Below, one piece after another: positions 26,607-37,504 of a stretch of 64,000 nt of DNA. The notes under the pieces are model-generated. The model searched no databases, had not been told where the DNA came from, and saw nothing but the letters and a program-made list of their open reading frames with translations. The stretch comes from Curvibacter cyanobacteriorum. GTDB taxonomy: Bacteria; Pseudomonadota; Gammaproteobacteria; Burkholderiales; Burkholderiaceae_C. The DNA lies in the NCBI RefSeq assembly GCF_028649475.1, contig NZ_JAQSIP010000007.1:225238-289237 (forward strand), in the 5' to 3' direction. Each line of letters opens with the position of its first letter. Within the stretch, counting starts at the first letter, position 1. The position numbers and the translations under genes are program-made.

Positions 26607-26812
26607 GGCAGGAACACCCTTGACTTCGCACGGCTTTGATTTCGGGGCGCAACAGGCCCAAGTCACACCCTTTGGCGAGCCCCGAAAAATGGGGTTTTTC
26701 AGCCGCAAAGGCGCATGTTTACAAGCCCGCAACGGTGTTTCGGGCCGGCAAGCCGCATGCGGCTTGGGGAGGACTTGGGGATGGGGACCTGGAAGGGTCC
26801 GGTTAAAAAAAT
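26607..26812. other. Non-coding region between ampD and the nrdA promoter
   Basis: Together with the nrdA 5' leader this gap is 351 bp without a gene. It holds the perfect 16-bp palindrome AAGCCGCATGCGGCTT (26750-26765), about 50 bp past the ampD stop codon and lacking a T tract, and a small CCCC/GGGG hairpin followed by TTTTT near 26682-26698 on the plus strand. An A-rich run (26806-26812) adjoins the ampD stop. I assign no function beyond possible transcription termination. Confidence 0.4.
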
Positions 26813-27398
26813 TCAGGGCTGAGGTTCTGACGCCACGCCCGCTGGGAAAACCCCCGAGGGCCAGGCCAGCCGCTGCATCAGTTCAGGCCAGGAAAACCCG
26901 GCACCTGGATCGTGCTTGCGACCTGGGGCGATGTGCTCATGACCGGCCACATGGGCAATCGGGTAATGGCGCCGCAGCGCCTGGCACAGCCCGCTCAGGG
27001 TCGCGTATTGTGCCACCGTGAAAGTGCTTCCCTCTAAACCCTCGAGTTCTATGCCTATCGAGTCGTCGTTGCAGTTGTCCCGGCCCCGGTAGTGGGAGCG
27101 GCCGGCGTGCCAGGCGCGGTCGTCGGCACTGACAAACTGCCACAAGGCGCCGTCACGTCGGATAAAGAAGTGAGCAGATACTTCTAGTCCGCGGATCTGC
27201 TCGTAGTACGGGTGCGCCGACCAGTCCAGCGTGTTGGTGAAAAGTCGCTGCACGCCGTCGCCACCGTATTCGCCGGGGGGCAGGCTGATGGAGTGCAGCA
27301 CCAGCAGGTCGATCTGTGCCCCCGCGGGCCGGGGCCCGAAGTTGGGTGAACGCAGCACCTGGGCGGGGGCGTACCAGCCGTCCTGCCACAGGGGGGCA

Positions 27399-27415
<17 letters not shown>
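26813..27415 (-). CDS. ampD: 1,6-anhydro-N-acetylmuramyl-L-alanine amidase AmpD
   Basis: 200-residue cytoplasmic zinc amidase that removes peptides from anhydro-muropeptides in peptidoglycan recycling and so controls beta-lactamase induction where AmpR is present. Zinc ligands fit the family: His in LLVLHSISLP, His and Asp in GHEHIAPGRKHDPG. Other conserved blocks: SAHFFIRRDGALWQFV, AWHAGRSHYRGRDNCNDDSIGIELEG. Typical length. It overlaps the 3' end of pilR by 17 bp, making it the last gene of the ypjD-PP0621-pilS-pilR-ampD run. Confidence 0.95.
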
Positions 27416-29066
<1,651 letters not shown>

Positions 29067-29071
29067 GGTGA

Positions 29072-30799
29072 TCAGCCCCGCATTGTGTCAAAGGCCAGTT
29101 GCGATGGGGCGGCCGGCGCAGCCAGGGGGGTGAAGCCCAGCACGAAGGCGTTGCCGGCTTGCGGGCCACGCGCGGTCGGCTGGGGCAGGCGCTGGTAGCG
29201 GATGCGGGCGCCGTGGCGCTCGCACAGCTGGCGACAGATGTACAGGCCCAGGCCAGTGGAGCGGCTTTCTGACGAGAAAAAGGGCTCGAACAGGTGGCGC
29301 TCCACGCTCGCCTCCATCGGTGGGCCGTCGCTCCAGACCTGCAGCCAGGCGCCCTCGTGGGGCTCGACGCCGGTGCTGACCTGCAGCGAGTCCGGGTGCG
29401 GCCCCTGGTAACGCAGCGCGTTGTCGAGCAGGTTGACGAGCACGCGGCGCAGGTGTTCGCTGTCAAAGGCGATCCAGGCCTCGGGCGCCTGCAGCTTCAG
29501 ACGCAGCGGCCGCGGCTGGGGCGCGTGGCGCTGCCATTCATGACAGACCAGCGCCACCTGCTCATCCAGGGCCATGGCACTGGGCTGCGGCAGTTGGTGC
29601 TGCACCCGCGCGATGTCGAGGATGTCCTCCACGATGCGGGTCAGGCGCTGGGCGTTTTGCTGCACCATCTGCACCAGCCGGCGCTGGCCGGGGTCTTGCA
29701 CGTCTTCCTCGAGCAGCGCGTTGGCCTGCGCAATGGCCGCCAGCGGGTTGCGGATCTCGTGCGCCACCGCGGCGGACATGCGGCCCATGGCGGCCAGCTT
29801 CTCGGTGCGCAGGCGGGCTTCGAGCTCGCGCAGGTCCTGCAGGAACATCACGCACAGGTTGCCCGCCAGCGGGTCGCTGCTGGCGGTGAGCCGGGTGCGC
29901 ACATGCACCTGGGCGCTGCCCTGGCTGGCCAGCGTCAGGCTGGCGTCCTGCACCTGGGGCTGGTGCTCGCTGAAGGTCTGGCGGGCCAGTTGCAGCAGGG
30001 GCTGCCAGTCGCTGTTGCGGCCCAGCCAGAAGCCGTTGACCAGTGCCTGCGCCTGCGGCCCCAGCAGTTCGCGGGCGGCGGGGTTCAAGGCCCGCACGGT
30101 TTCGCGCGCGTCGATCACCAGCAGGCCGTCGTGCAGGTTGTCGATCACCAGCGCATTGACCTGCGCCTGCACCCGCGCCGCCATGCGGTTGCTGTGGGAC
30201 AGGCGCTCCTCGCGCGCCAGGCGCTGGGCCAGTTGGTGCACCAGCAGGCCAATCACAAAGTAGCCGCTGCCCGTGAGGCCGGCTTGCATGAACAGGCTGG
30301 CCGCGTCGGTGCCGATCTGTTGTTGCTGCACCCCGGCCTGGGCCAGCAGCATCAGGGTGCCGACGGCGGCCGTGAACAGGGTCAGCAGCCGCGAGCCCAG
30401 CGCCGCGGCCATCAGCACCGGCATGGCCAGCAAAGGGGTGTAGTTGACGTTGCCGGGTTGCCACCACTGCAGCAGCGAAAACACCAGCAGGTCGACGCCC
30501 AGCGTGGGCAGCCAGTGCGGGCCGAGCACGGGCGCGGGCGGGCGGTCTGCCGCGGCGATCCGGCTGCCCAGGGTGGCCCCCAGGTAACCGAGGCCCAGCA
30601 CCAAGACGCCGATCTGCAGCGGTTGGGACAGCAATTGCCCGACCCCTTGCAGCGCCAGCAGCGCCAGGGCCAGCATGAGGCGGGCGGTCAGGAAACCGTG
30701 CCACAGGCGCGAAGGGGTGCGCACGGCGGAGAACAGCTCCGGGTCGTCAACGTCCAGCGGGCCGAACCACGAGGACATCGGCGCGTCGCCGTGGGCCAT
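29072..30799 (-). CDS. pilS: Sensor histidine kinase PilS
   Basis: About 575 residues. Six N-terminal membrane segments (about 30-190), a PAS-like domain (about 225-330, VIDNLHDGLLVIDARETVRALNPAA), a dimerisation domain with the phospho-His in AVAHEIRNPLAAIAQAN, and an ATPase domain with VNLLDNALRYQ and STGLGLYICRQLCERHG. The topology is that of PilS, cognate kinase of PilR. The start was set at the ATG that overlaps the upstream stop codon (ATGA); an alternative ATG seven codons further in (MSSWFGPLD) is possible. The gene is immediately followed by pilR. Confidence 0.92.
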   Translation of the reverse strand: MAHGDAPMSSWFGPLDVDDPELFSAVRTPSRLWHGFLTARLMLALALLALQGVGQLLSQPLQIGVLVLGLGYLGATLGSRIAAADRPPAPVLGPHWLPTLGVDLLVFSLLQWWQPGNVNYTPLLAMPVLMAAALGSRLLTLFTAAVGTLMLLAQAGVQQQQIGTDAASLFMQAGLTGSGYFVIGLLVHQLAQRLAREERLSHSNRMAARVQAQVNALVIDNLHDGLLVIDARETVRALNPAARELLGPQAQALVNGFWLGRNSDWQPLLQLARQTFSEHQPQVQDASLTLASQGSAQVHVRTRLTASSDPLAGNLCVMFLQDLRELEARLRTEKLAAMGRMSAAVAHEIRNPLAAIAQANALLEEDVQDPGQRRLVQMVQQNAQRLTRIVEDILDIARVQHQLPQPSAMALDEQVALVCHEWQRHAPQPRPLRLKLQAPEAWIAFDSEHLRRVLVNLLDNALRYQGPHPDSLQVSTGVEPHEGAWLQVWSDGPPMEASVERHLFEPFFSSESRSTGLGLYICRQLCERHGARIRYQRLPQPTARGPQAGNAFVLGFTPLAAPAAPSQLAFDTMRG

Positions 30800-31056
30800 C
30801 AGCTGCGGCGGCTCCGGCGGTGCTCCGGGCTGCAGTAGTAAGGCGCGCTGCCACCGGGCCCGTCCGCCAGGGCGTCGGTGCGTGGCAGGTGCAGGCCGCA
30901 CACCTCGCAGGCCACCATGTCCTGCGGGGCGGCAGGGGGGCGTGGGGCCGCGGGGCGCTGGGCCGCGGCGTCGCGCTCGGCCCGTTCAGCCAGGCGACCC
31001 TGGCGCCAGAACCAGTACACGCCCAGCGCGATCAAGACCACGGTGAGGTACTTCAT
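30799..31056 (-). CDS. PP0621-type small membrane-anchored Cys protein
   Basis: 85 residues. The N-terminal membrane segment MKYLTVVLIALGVYWFW is followed by a charged/Pro linker and a C-terminal cysteine region VACEVCGLHLP...YYCSPEHR that looks like a small zinc-binding finger (C-x2-C plus C/H). The ATG follows GGGGAGG at good spacing and overlaps the ypjD stop by four bases; its own stop overlaps pilS by four bases. A conserved small protein between ypjD and pilS in this group; function unknown. Coupling suggests a role in the same membrane signalling or assembly pathway. Confidence 0.82.
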   Translation of the reverse strand: MKYLTVVLIALGVYWFWRQGRLAERAERDAAAQRPAAPRPPAAPQDMVACEVCGLHLPRTDALADGPGGSAPYYCSPEHRRSRRS

Positions 31057-31856
31057 ACCGAACCTCCCCGCGGCAGCAAGACCTCCAGCACGAAGCGCGA
31101 GCCCACGTAGGCCAGCAACAGCAGGCCCGCCCCGGTGTAGAGCATGCGCATGGCCCGCTTGCCGCGCCAGCCAAAGCGGGCCCGGCCCACCAGCAGGGTG
31201 GCAAACGCCAACCACGACAGCACCGAGAAGACCGATTTGTGGTCCCACTTCCAGGCCCGCCCGTAGAGGGTTTCACCAAACAGCCAGCCCGCCAGCAGGG
31301 TGGCGCTCAGCAGCACGAAGCCGGCACTGACGAAACGGAAGGTGAGCCGCTCCAGCGTCAGCAGGGGCAGGCCACTGTGGGGGTCGGCCGCCTGACGGAA
31401 ACGCTGCTCGGCCCGGGTCATCAGCCAGGCGTGCACCACGGCCGCGCCAAACAAGCCATACGACGCGATGCCCAGGGCCCAGTGCAGCGGCAGCCAGGGC
31501 GAGGCCGCCACATGCAGCGGCTGACCCGGGAACAACAAGGCCAGCACCACCGCCAGGCCACCCAGGCCGGCCAGGGCCCAGCGCGCCTGCAATTGGGGAA
31601 ACAGCCGGCTTTCCACGCCGTACACGGTCAACACCAGCCAGGCGGTGACGGACAAAGCGGGGGCAAAGCCGAAGCGCGGGGTGTCGCCCACCACGCCCAG
31701 CACCAGCAGCGAGGCGTGCAGCAACCACGCCAGCAGCAAGGCGCCACGCACCGTCAGGGGGTGGCTGCGGGCGGCTTGGAGCGCCGGCACGGCATAGGCG
31801 GCGGCCGCGGCCACGCCGAGCATCACTTGACCGGTGGACGCACTGGATAAAATCAT
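31053..31856 (-). CDS. ypjD: CcsA/HemX-like inner-membrane protein YpjD
   Basis: 267 residues with about eight membrane segments and the cytochrome c assembly (CcsA/CcmC-like) pattern; WKWDHKSVFSVLSWLAFATLL resembles the family signature near the C-terminus, with His residues at membrane edges (LPLHWALGIASYGLF). A role in haem or cytochrome handling is inferred from the family; related YpjD is described as a minor membrane-integrity factor. First gene of the operon running through pilS/pilR to ampD, divergent from ffh with 110 bp between starts. Confidence 0.88.
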   Translation of the reverse strand: MILSSASTGQVMLGVAAAAAYAVPALQAARSHPLTVRGALLLAWLLHASLLVLGVVGDTPRFGFAPALSVTAWLVLTVYGVESRLFPQLQARWALAGLGGLAVVLALLFPGQPLHVAASPWLPLHWALGIASYGLFGAAVVHAWLMTRAEQRFRQAADPHSGLPLLTLERLTFRFVSAGFVLLSATLLAGWLFGETLYGRAWKWDHKSVFSVLSWLAFATLLVGRARFGWRGKRAMRMLYTGAGLLLLAYVGSRFVLEVLLPRGGSV

Positions 31857-31966
31857 GGGTCACAGTTTAGCGTCTTGCACCCGGGTGCCGGGCGCGCTGC
31901 CCGCCGTCTTTGCAAGGCCTTGGCCTTGCTGGCCCAGCCCGCTCAACCCTTCACGGAACATCTCAC

Positions 31967-33331
31967 ATGGCCTCCGCCCTTACCGACAAACTTTCCCGCC
32001 TCGTCAAGCAGATGAGTGGCCAGGCCCGCATCACCGAGTCGAATGTGGCCGACATGCTGCGCGAAGTCCGCATGGCCCTGCTGGAGGCCGACGTGGCCCT
32101 GCCGGTGGTGCGCGACTTCATTGCCCGGGTGAAGGAAAAGGCCCTCGGCCAGGACGTGCTGGGCTCGCTCAAGCCCGGTCAGGCCCTGGTGGGCATCGTC
32201 AACCGCGAACTCGCCGCCACCATGGGCGAGGGCGTGGCCGACCTCAACCTGGCCACCCAGCCGCCCGCCATCATCCTGATGGCCGGTCTGCAGGGCGCGG
32301 GCAAGACCACCACCACCGCCAAGCTGGCCAAGCACCTGATCGAAAAGCGCAAGAAGAAAGTGCTGACCGTGTCGGGCGACGTGTATCGCCCGGCGGCCAT
32401 CGAACAGCTCAAGACCGTCACCGCCCAGGCTGGCGCCGAGTGGTTCCCCAGCTCGCCCGACCAGAAACCCCTGGACATCGCGCACGCGGCACTGGACTAC
32501 GCCAAGAAGCACTTCTTTGATGTGCTGCTGGTCGACACCGCCGGCCGCCTGGCGATTGATGAGGTCCTGATGACCGAAATCAAGCAGCTGCACGCCGCCT
32601 TGAAGCCCATCGAAACCCTGTTCGTGGTCGACGCCATGCAGGGCCAGGACGCGATCAACACCGCCAAGGCCTTCAAGGAAGCGCTGCCGCTGACCGGCAT
32701 CGTGCTGACCAAGCTCGATGGTGACTCGCGCGGGGGCGCGGCGCTGTCGGTGCGCCAGATCACGGGCGCGCCGATCAAGTTCGCCGGGGTGTCCGAAAAG
32801 ATCGACGGCCTCGAGGTCTTCGACGCCGAGCGCCACGCAGGCCGCATCCTGGGCATGGGCGACATCGTGGCCCTGGTCGAGCAGGTCACGGCCGGGGTCG
32901 ACATCGAGGCCGCGCAGCGCCTGGCCGCCAAGGTCAAGAGCGGTGACGGCTTTGACCTCAATGACTTCCTGGCCCAGATCCAGCAGATGAAGCAAATGGG
33001 GGGCCTGTCCAGCCTGATGGACAAGCTGCCGGCCCAGCTCTCGGCCAAGGCGGGTCAGATGGACATGGACAAGGCCGAGCGCGACATCCGCCGCAAGGAA
33101 GGCATCATCTGTAGCATGACCGCACTCGAGCGCCGCAAGCCCGAGCTGATCAAGGCCACGCGCAAGCGCCGCATCGCCAGCGGCGCCGGCGTGCAGGTGC
33201 AAGAGGTCAACCGCCTGCTCAACGAGTTCGAGCAGATGCAGACCATGATGAAGAAGATGAAGGGCGGCGGCCTCATGAAGATGATGAAGCGCATGGGCGG
33301 CATGAAGGGCCTGCCCAAGATGCCGTTCTGA
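31967..33331 (+). CDS. ffh: Signal recognition particle protein Ffh
   Basis: 454-residue GTPase that binds 4.5S RNA and nascent inner-membrane proteins. N domain (ALTDKLSRLVKQMSGQ), G domain with GLQGAGKTTTTAKLAKHL, DTAGRLAIDE, TKLDGDSRGG and closing GEK-type loops, and the Met-rich M domain at the C-terminus (MQTMMKKMKGGGLMKMMKRMGGMKGLPKM) preceded by the RNA-binding SGAGVQVQEVNRLL. The ATG giving MASALTDKLS was chosen over an upstream in-frame ATG without family similarity. Confidence 0.97.
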   Translation: MASALTDKLSRLVKQMSGQARITESNVADMLREVRMALLEADVALPVVRDFIARVKEKALGQDVLGSLKPGQALVGIVNRELAATMGEGVADLNLATQPPAIILMAGLQGAGKTTTTAKLAKHLIEKRKKKVLTVSGDVYRPAAIEQLKTVTAQAGAEWFPSSPDQKPLDIAHAALDYAKKHFFDVLLVDTAGRLAIDEVLMTEIKQLHAALKPIETLFVVDAMQGQDAINTAKAFKEALPLTGIVLTKLDGDSRGGAALSVRQITGAPIKFAGVSEKIDGLEVFDAERHAGRILGMGDIVALVEQVTAGVDIEAAQRLAAKVKSGDGFDLNDFLAQIQQMKQMGGLSSLMDKLPAQLSAKAGQMDMDKAERDIRRKEGIICSMTALERRKPELIKATRKRRIASGAGVQVQEVNRLLNEFEQMQTMMKKMKGGGLMKMMKRMGGMKGLPKMPF

Positions 33332-33374
33332 GGCCCGGCAGCGGCCGCCGCCGCGAGCGGCGCCCGCACCGCCC

Positions 33375-33400
33375 AAGCGCTCCCGAGGGAGCGCTTTTTT
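33375..33400 (+). terminator. Intrinsic terminator after ffh
   Basis: GCGCTCC (33377-33383) and GGAGCGC (33388-33394) with loop CGAG, followed by six T (33395-33400). It separates ffh from the convergent miaB gene. Confidence 0.85.
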
Positions 33401-33410
33401 CTTGGCCGCC

Positions 33411-34769
33411 TCAGGCCGCGCTGGTTTCGCGCAGGCGCAGTTCGCCCTTGAGCGCGTGGCCCAGCGACTGGGTCACGGTCACATCGACCATCTGGCCGAT
33501 CAGGCGCTGGCCTTGCGGGCCGGCCGGGAAGTTCAGCACCCGGTTGCACTCGGTGCGGCCCATCAGTTCGGGCGCTTCGGGGGTGGACTTGCGCGACGGG
33601 CCTTCCACGAGGATGCGCTGCACCGTGCCCACGCGGCTCTCGCCAATGCGCTTGACGTTGGCTTCGATCACCGCTTGCAGGTGCTGCAGGCGCTTGAGCT
33701 TGACCTCGTGCGGTGTGTCGTCGCTGAGGTTGGCGGCCGGGGTGCCGGGGCGCGGGCTGAAGATGAAGCTGAATGAGGTGTCGTAGCCAATGTCCTCGAT
33801 GAGCTTCATCATCTTGCCGAAGTCCTCCTCGGTTTCACCCGGGAAGCCGACGATGAAGTCACTGCTCATCGCCATGTCGGGGCGGATGGCGCGCAGCTTG
33901 CGGATCGTGCTCTTGTATTCCATGGCGGTGTAGCCGCGCTTCATGGCCATCAGGATGCGGTCGCTGCCGTGCTGCACCGGCAGGTGCAAGTGGCTGACCA
34001 GCTTGGGCACGCGGGCATAGGCCTCGATCAGGCGCGGTGTGAACTCGTTGGGGTGGCTGGTGGTGTAGCGGATGCGTTCGATGCCGGGGATGTCGGCGAT
34101 GTACTCGATCAGCAGCGCAAAGTCGGCGATCTCGCCGCTGTCGCCCATCTTGCCCCGGTAGGCGTTCACGTTCTGGCCCAGCAGGGTGACTTCGCGCACG
34201 CCCTGGTCGGCCAGGCCCGCGACTTCCACCAGCACGTCCTCGAAGGGGCGGCTCACTTCTTCACCACGCGTGTACGGCACCACGCAGTAGCTGCAGTACT
34301 TGGAGCAGCCTTCCATGATCGAGACAAAGGCGGTCACGCCTTCGACGCGCGCGGGCGGCAGGTGGTCAAACTTCTCGATCTCGGGGAAGCTGATGTCCAC
34401 TTGCGGGCGCTCCAGGCGCTGGCGGGCCTGCAGCATTTCGGGCAGGCGGTGCAGGGTTTGCGGGCCGAACACCACGTCCACATAGGGCGCACGCTTGATG
34501 ATCTCGGCGCCCTCCTGGCTGGCCACGCAGCCGCCCACGCCGATCAGCACCCCCTTTTTCTTCAGGTGCTGCACCCGGCCCAGGTCGGAGAAGACTTTCT
34601 CTTGTGCCTTCTCGCGCACCGAGCAGGTGTTGAACAGGATCAGGTCGGCTTCGTCCACGTTCTGGGTCGGTTCGTAGCCCTGGGCGGCGCCCAGCACATC
34701 GGCCATCTTGTCCGAGTCGTACTCGTTCATCTGGCAGCCGAAGGTTTTGATGAAAACTTTTTTGCTCAT
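33411..34769 (-). CDS. miaB: tRNA-2-methylthio-N6-dimethylallyladenosine synthase MiaB
   Basis: 452-residue radical-SAM methylthiotransferase acting on i6A37 of tRNA. The N-terminal UPF0004 domain has three Fe-S Cys ([37 protein letters not shown]); the radical SAM motif CX3CX2C is [17 protein letters not shown]; a C-terminal TRAM domain (about 385-452) binds RNA. The start at [12 protein letters not shown] is supported by the family; the upstream open frame lacks similarity. Convergent with ffh. Confidence 0.96.
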   Translation of the reverse strand: MSKKVFIKTFGCQMNEYDSDKMADVLGAAQGYEPTQNVDEADLILFNTCSVREKAQEKVFSDLGRVQHLKKKGVLIGVGGCVASQEGAEIIKRAPYVDVVFGPQTLHRLPEMLQARQRLERPQVDISFPEIEKFDHLPPARVEGVTAFVSIMEGCSKYCSYCVVPYTRGEEVSRPFEDVLVEVAGLADQGVREVTLLGQNVNAYRGKMGDSGEIADFALLIEYIADIPGIERIRYTTSHPNEFTPRLIEAYARVPKLVSHLHLPVQHGSDRILMAMKRGYTAMEYKSTIRKLRAIRPDMAMSSDFIVGFPGETEEDFGKMMKLIEDIGYDTSFSFIFSPRPGTPAANLSDDTPHEVKLKRLQHLQAVIEANVKRIGESRVGTVQRILVEGPSRKSTPEAPELMGRTECNRVLNFPAGPQGQRLIGQMVDVTVTQSLGHALKGELRLRETSAA

Positions 34770-34869
34770 GGCGAAATCTCGTCGTTGGCGGGAGCGCACG
34801 CCGTGCTCGGCGGCCTCCGGGAGGGACATAAAAGCGGGGGCAGGCGGTGGCCGCCGCAGCGGCCCCGCG

Positions 34870-35247
34870 TCACTTCAGGTCGATGACCAGGTTGCTGCTG
34901 GGCGCCGCCGAAGGGCGCTTGAGCGCGGCTTCGGCGGCGGTCAGGATCCAGATCTCGTGCACCAGGCCGTGGCTGTCACGGGTGTAGTTCACGGTCAGGG
35001 TCTGGTTCACCAGGCTGCCCGACAGCACCATCAGGTTCTCGGTGTTGCGGATGCGCGCGCCCGGCGAGAGCCGCGTCTGCACCCCGTCCATCTGCACGAT
35101 GGGGGGCTGGGTCACGACCAGGGTGCCGCGCAGTGCGCTGGCCGGAAAGTCGCGCACCTGGGCCAGCACCGGCAGGGCGCTCAGCGCCAGAGCGGCACAC
35201 ACGCTGCGCCAGGCCAGGCGCCTGGGCAGTGAAAAGCAGCGGTTCAT
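34870..35247 (-). CDS. Small secreted protein of unknown function
   Basis: 125 residues with a signal peptide (about 1-29: basic start, hydrophobic core [18 protein letters not shown], cleavage after VLA before QVRDF). The mature part contains [33 protein letters not shown] and [19 protein letters not shown], suggesting a small beta-rich periplasmic fold. I recognise it only as a conserved hypothetical of this bacterial group. The start was chosen because it places the signal peptide at the N-terminus; the open frame continues upstream without sense. It stands between miaB (100 bp) and a divergent SSB-like gene. Confidence 0.75.
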   Translation of the reverse strand: MNRCFSLPRRLAWRSVCAALALSALPVLAQVRDFPASALRGTLVVTQPPIVQMDGVQTRLSPGARIRNTENLMVLSGSLVNQTLTVNYTRDSHGLVHEIWILTAAEAALKRPSAAPSSNLVIDLK

Positions 35248-35541
35248 GGTGTATATCCAGAGGCTGTGGGGAAGGGGCCGCTTGGGGCGGACAGGGCGTT
35301 CGCTGTGGCGTGGGACTCCGACACACGGTCGGCCAGCCCGGCGAAACTGCAGGGCCGAATTGTGCCAGACCCACTGTGCGGGCCCTGAAAATAGGGGCTT
35401 GGCCGGGGCACCCCGTCCACCGCCCCGGGGCCTCTGTAAGCTATCCCCTTTGAGCGGGTGGCGGTGCACCGTCCAGGGAGCCCGAGGCCGGGCTGCGGGC
35501 CGTTGGCTGGCGCCGGCCGCATGAAGAGAAAGCGTTCGACG

Positions 35542-35925
35542 ATGATTGATGGATTGATTTCTGGTCGCCTGCATGGCGCTGCCGAGTCCCGCATGGACCG
35601 GCACAACCAACCTTTTGCCGTGGCCCGGGTGCGCGCCACCTCGAGCGAGGGCGAGAACCTGTTTGTCAATGTGATCGCCTTTGAGACCGAAGTGGTCGAG
35701 GGCCTGCTGGCACTGGGCGATGGCGACTCGGTGGCCTTGTCGGGCAGCCTGACGCCCCGCGTCTGGACCGACAAACAGGGCAACACCCGCCCCTCGCTCG
35801 ACATGGTGGCCCACCAGGTCGTGACCGCTTACCACGTGAACCGCCGCCGGGCCACCGCCCTGGGCCATGACGACTCGGCCCTGGCAGGCCATGCGCACCA
35901 CCCTCATTCCCACCCCGAGCGCTGA
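35542..35925 (+). CDS. Short SSB-like OB-fold protein
   Basis: About 127 residues. The pattern MIDGLISGRLHG...FAVARVRA...FVNVIAFETEVVEGLLALGDGDSVALSGSLTPRVWTDKQGNTRPSLDMVAHQVV is that of a single OB fold related to single-stranded DNA-binding proteins, but the acidic C-terminal tail of true SSB is missing and replaced by a His-rich tail (HAHHPHSHPER). A partial or accessory SSB-like protein is more likely than the housekeeping one. An in-frame ATG 21 bp upstream is an alternative start. No obvious operon partner. Confidence 0.75.
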   Translation: MIDGLISGRLHGAAESRMDRHNQPFAVARVRATSSEGENLFVNVIAFETEVVEGLLALGDGDSVALSGSLTPRVWTDKQGNTRPSLDMVAHQVVTAYHVNRRRATALGHDDSALAGHAHHPHSHPER

Positions 35926-36137
35926 GCCGGGCCCCGCTGGCGCAGGGCCTGGGGGCCGAGCCGTGTCGCAGCGGCCTCGGCAGCCTCGGCAGCCTGCCCC
36001 GGCGGCCCGCGGGTGCTTTCTGGGGCCGGTCTGGCCCCGGCAGACCCGTGGCATGGCGGGCGCGGCGCCGGTCGCACCAGGCCTGAACCGACCAACCCCG
36101 GCCCCCCCGGACCGCCGACGATCTCCCACGATCCCCC

Positions 36138-37316
36138 ATGAGCTCCGCCATGACCCACGAATCCCGTCTTGACCTGGCCTTGCGCACCCTGTTGACCGAA
36201 CGCCGGGTGGCCGCCCTGGGCACCTGCACCGATGAGGGCGACCCTTTTGTGTCCCAGGTGCCCTACGCGATCGACCCCGACGGGCCCTCGCTGGTGATCT
36301 TGGTCAGCGGCCTGGCGGCCCATGCCCGCCACCTGGCTGCGCGGCCGCAGGCCTCGCTCCTGGTGGCCGAGCCCGAAGTGGCCGGGTCCCCCGTGCATGG
36401 CCTGGCCCGCGTCACCTTGCAGTTGAGCGCCGAGCGCCTGGCCCCGGACAGCGCCGCGGCGGTGCGGGCGCGGGCGCTTTACCTGAACCGCTTTCCCGAG
36501 GCCGAGCCGCTGACCGGGATGGCCGACTTTCGCTGGGTGGGGCTGCACCCGCGCTCGGCCCGCCATGTGGGCGGCCTGGGGGCCGCGCGCTCGCTCGACG
36601 AAGCCACGCTGCGGGCGGTCTTGCAGCGGGTCGGCCGCGACGCCGCCACGACCGGGGACGCTGCCGACCCTCTGAGCTTGGTGGCCGATGGCTGGCAGGC
36701 TGCGCCTGACGCGCCGCCGGAGCCCGTCACCGCGGAGGCCGGCAGCGAGGCCGAGGTCGCAGGCGCCGCCGAGCCCGAGTCCGATGCGCTGTGGCTCGAG
36801 CGCCATGCCCAGTGGCTGGCGCGTGAGGCCTTGAACCGGGTGAACCCGGCCCAGCCGCGCCTGGTCACGCTGTTGCAGCTGGGGGCCCAGCACAGCCGGG
36901 TGGTGTTTGGTGATGGCCGCACGCCGGCCCGCGTTTTGCCCTGGCCGGTGGGCGTGCAGGGCGTGGCCCAGGCTTTTTTCAGGCACGATCCGCCGCGCCC
37001 GATCGAGCTGGAGGACGCCATTGCCACCGTCGAAGACACGCTGATGCGCCTGGTGCCGCAGCTGCCCATCGGCTCGCGCCTGTGTGTGGTGGCCGACCCG
37101 ACCCTGCAGCACATCGCCGAACTGGCCGGCACCCCAGGGCCCTGGCTGAGCCTGGAGGCCGTGGAGCGCTTGTTCAACCGGCTGTGCCGGGTGGCCGAGG
37201 GGCGACCCGCAGCGCAGGAAGGCTGGCCCGGGGGACGGGCGTTGGCGGCGGGGGTGTTGGTGGTGAGGGAGTTCATGCATCACCTGGCCTTCGACTCCGC
37301 CCAACTCACCCGCTAA
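36138..37316 (+). CDS. HugZ-like FMN-binding split-barrel protein with extra C-terminal domain
   Basis: 392 residues. Residues about 5-165 match the pyridoxamine-phosphate-oxidase-like split barrel of HugZ/HutZ haem-utilisation proteins (RRVAALGTCTDEGDPFVSQVPYAIDPDGP, LAAHARHLAARPQASLLVAE, ADFRWVGLHPRSARHVGGLGAA). After an acidic Ala/Glu linker (about 185-215) comes a second domain of about 170 residues (ALWLERHAQWLAREALNRVNPAQPRLVTLLQLG...) that I do not recognise, in place of the short DUF2470-type C-terminus common in HugZ. Binding of FMN or haem is inferred. Two ATGs four codons apart are possible; neither has a good ribosome site. Standalone gene. Confidence 0.75.
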   Translation: MSSAMTHESRLDLALRTLLTERRVAALGTCTDEGDPFVSQVPYAIDPDGPSLVILVSGLAAHARHLAARPQASLLVAEPEVAGSPVHGLARVTLQLSAERLAPDSAAAVRARALYLNRFPEAEPLTGMADFRWVGLHPRSARHVGGLGAARSLDEATLRAVLQRVGRDAATTGDAADPLSLVADGWQAAPDAPPEPVTAEAGSEAEVAGAAEPESDALWLERHAQWLAREALNRVNPAQPRLVTLLQLGAQHSRVVFGDGRTPARVLPWPVGVQGVAQAFFRHDPPRPIELEDAIATVEDTLMRLVPQLPIGSRLCVVADPTLQHIAELAGTPGPWLSLEAVERLFNRLCRVAEGRPAAQEGWPGGRALAAGVLVVREFMHHLAFDSAQLTR

Positions 37317-37330
37317 CGGTGTGCCCTGGC

Positions 37331-37435
37331 TACCGGATGGGCGCCATGCGTCGTTGGGCGGTGCTGGGAATCCTCACGTACCTGGAGTACGTTCCGGTTC
37401 CTGTGCTCCGTCCGCCTAGCCTGACACCCATCCGC
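37331..37435. repeat. Long imperfect palindrome between convergent genes
   Basis: About 105 bp fold into one extended hairpin: GGATGGG (37335-37341) with CCCATCC (37427-37433); GGCGG (37357-37361) with CCGCC (37412-37416); GGAA (37367-37370) with TTCC (37398-37401); and the tip ACGTAC (37376-37381) with GTACGT (37387-37392) around CTGGA. It sits in the 188-bp gap between two convergent genes. The tip with CTCACGTAC...GTACGTTCCGGTTCC resembles an intergenic element I associate with Burkholderiales. A dispersed palindromic element or convergent terminator is likely. Confidence 0.7.
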
Positions 37436-37504
37436 TACGCCCGATAGGCCGTCGTTGGGGGGCTTGCGGCGTGATGGGGGCTTTCTCGGGCGCTGGGGAG
37501 AGCC

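Noticed and set aside
36138..36650. Annotation as a true pyridoxamine-phosphate oxidase (pdxH)
   Set aside because: The split barrel matches the HugZ/HutZ branch, lacks PdxH's C-terminal signature, and carries a different second domain.
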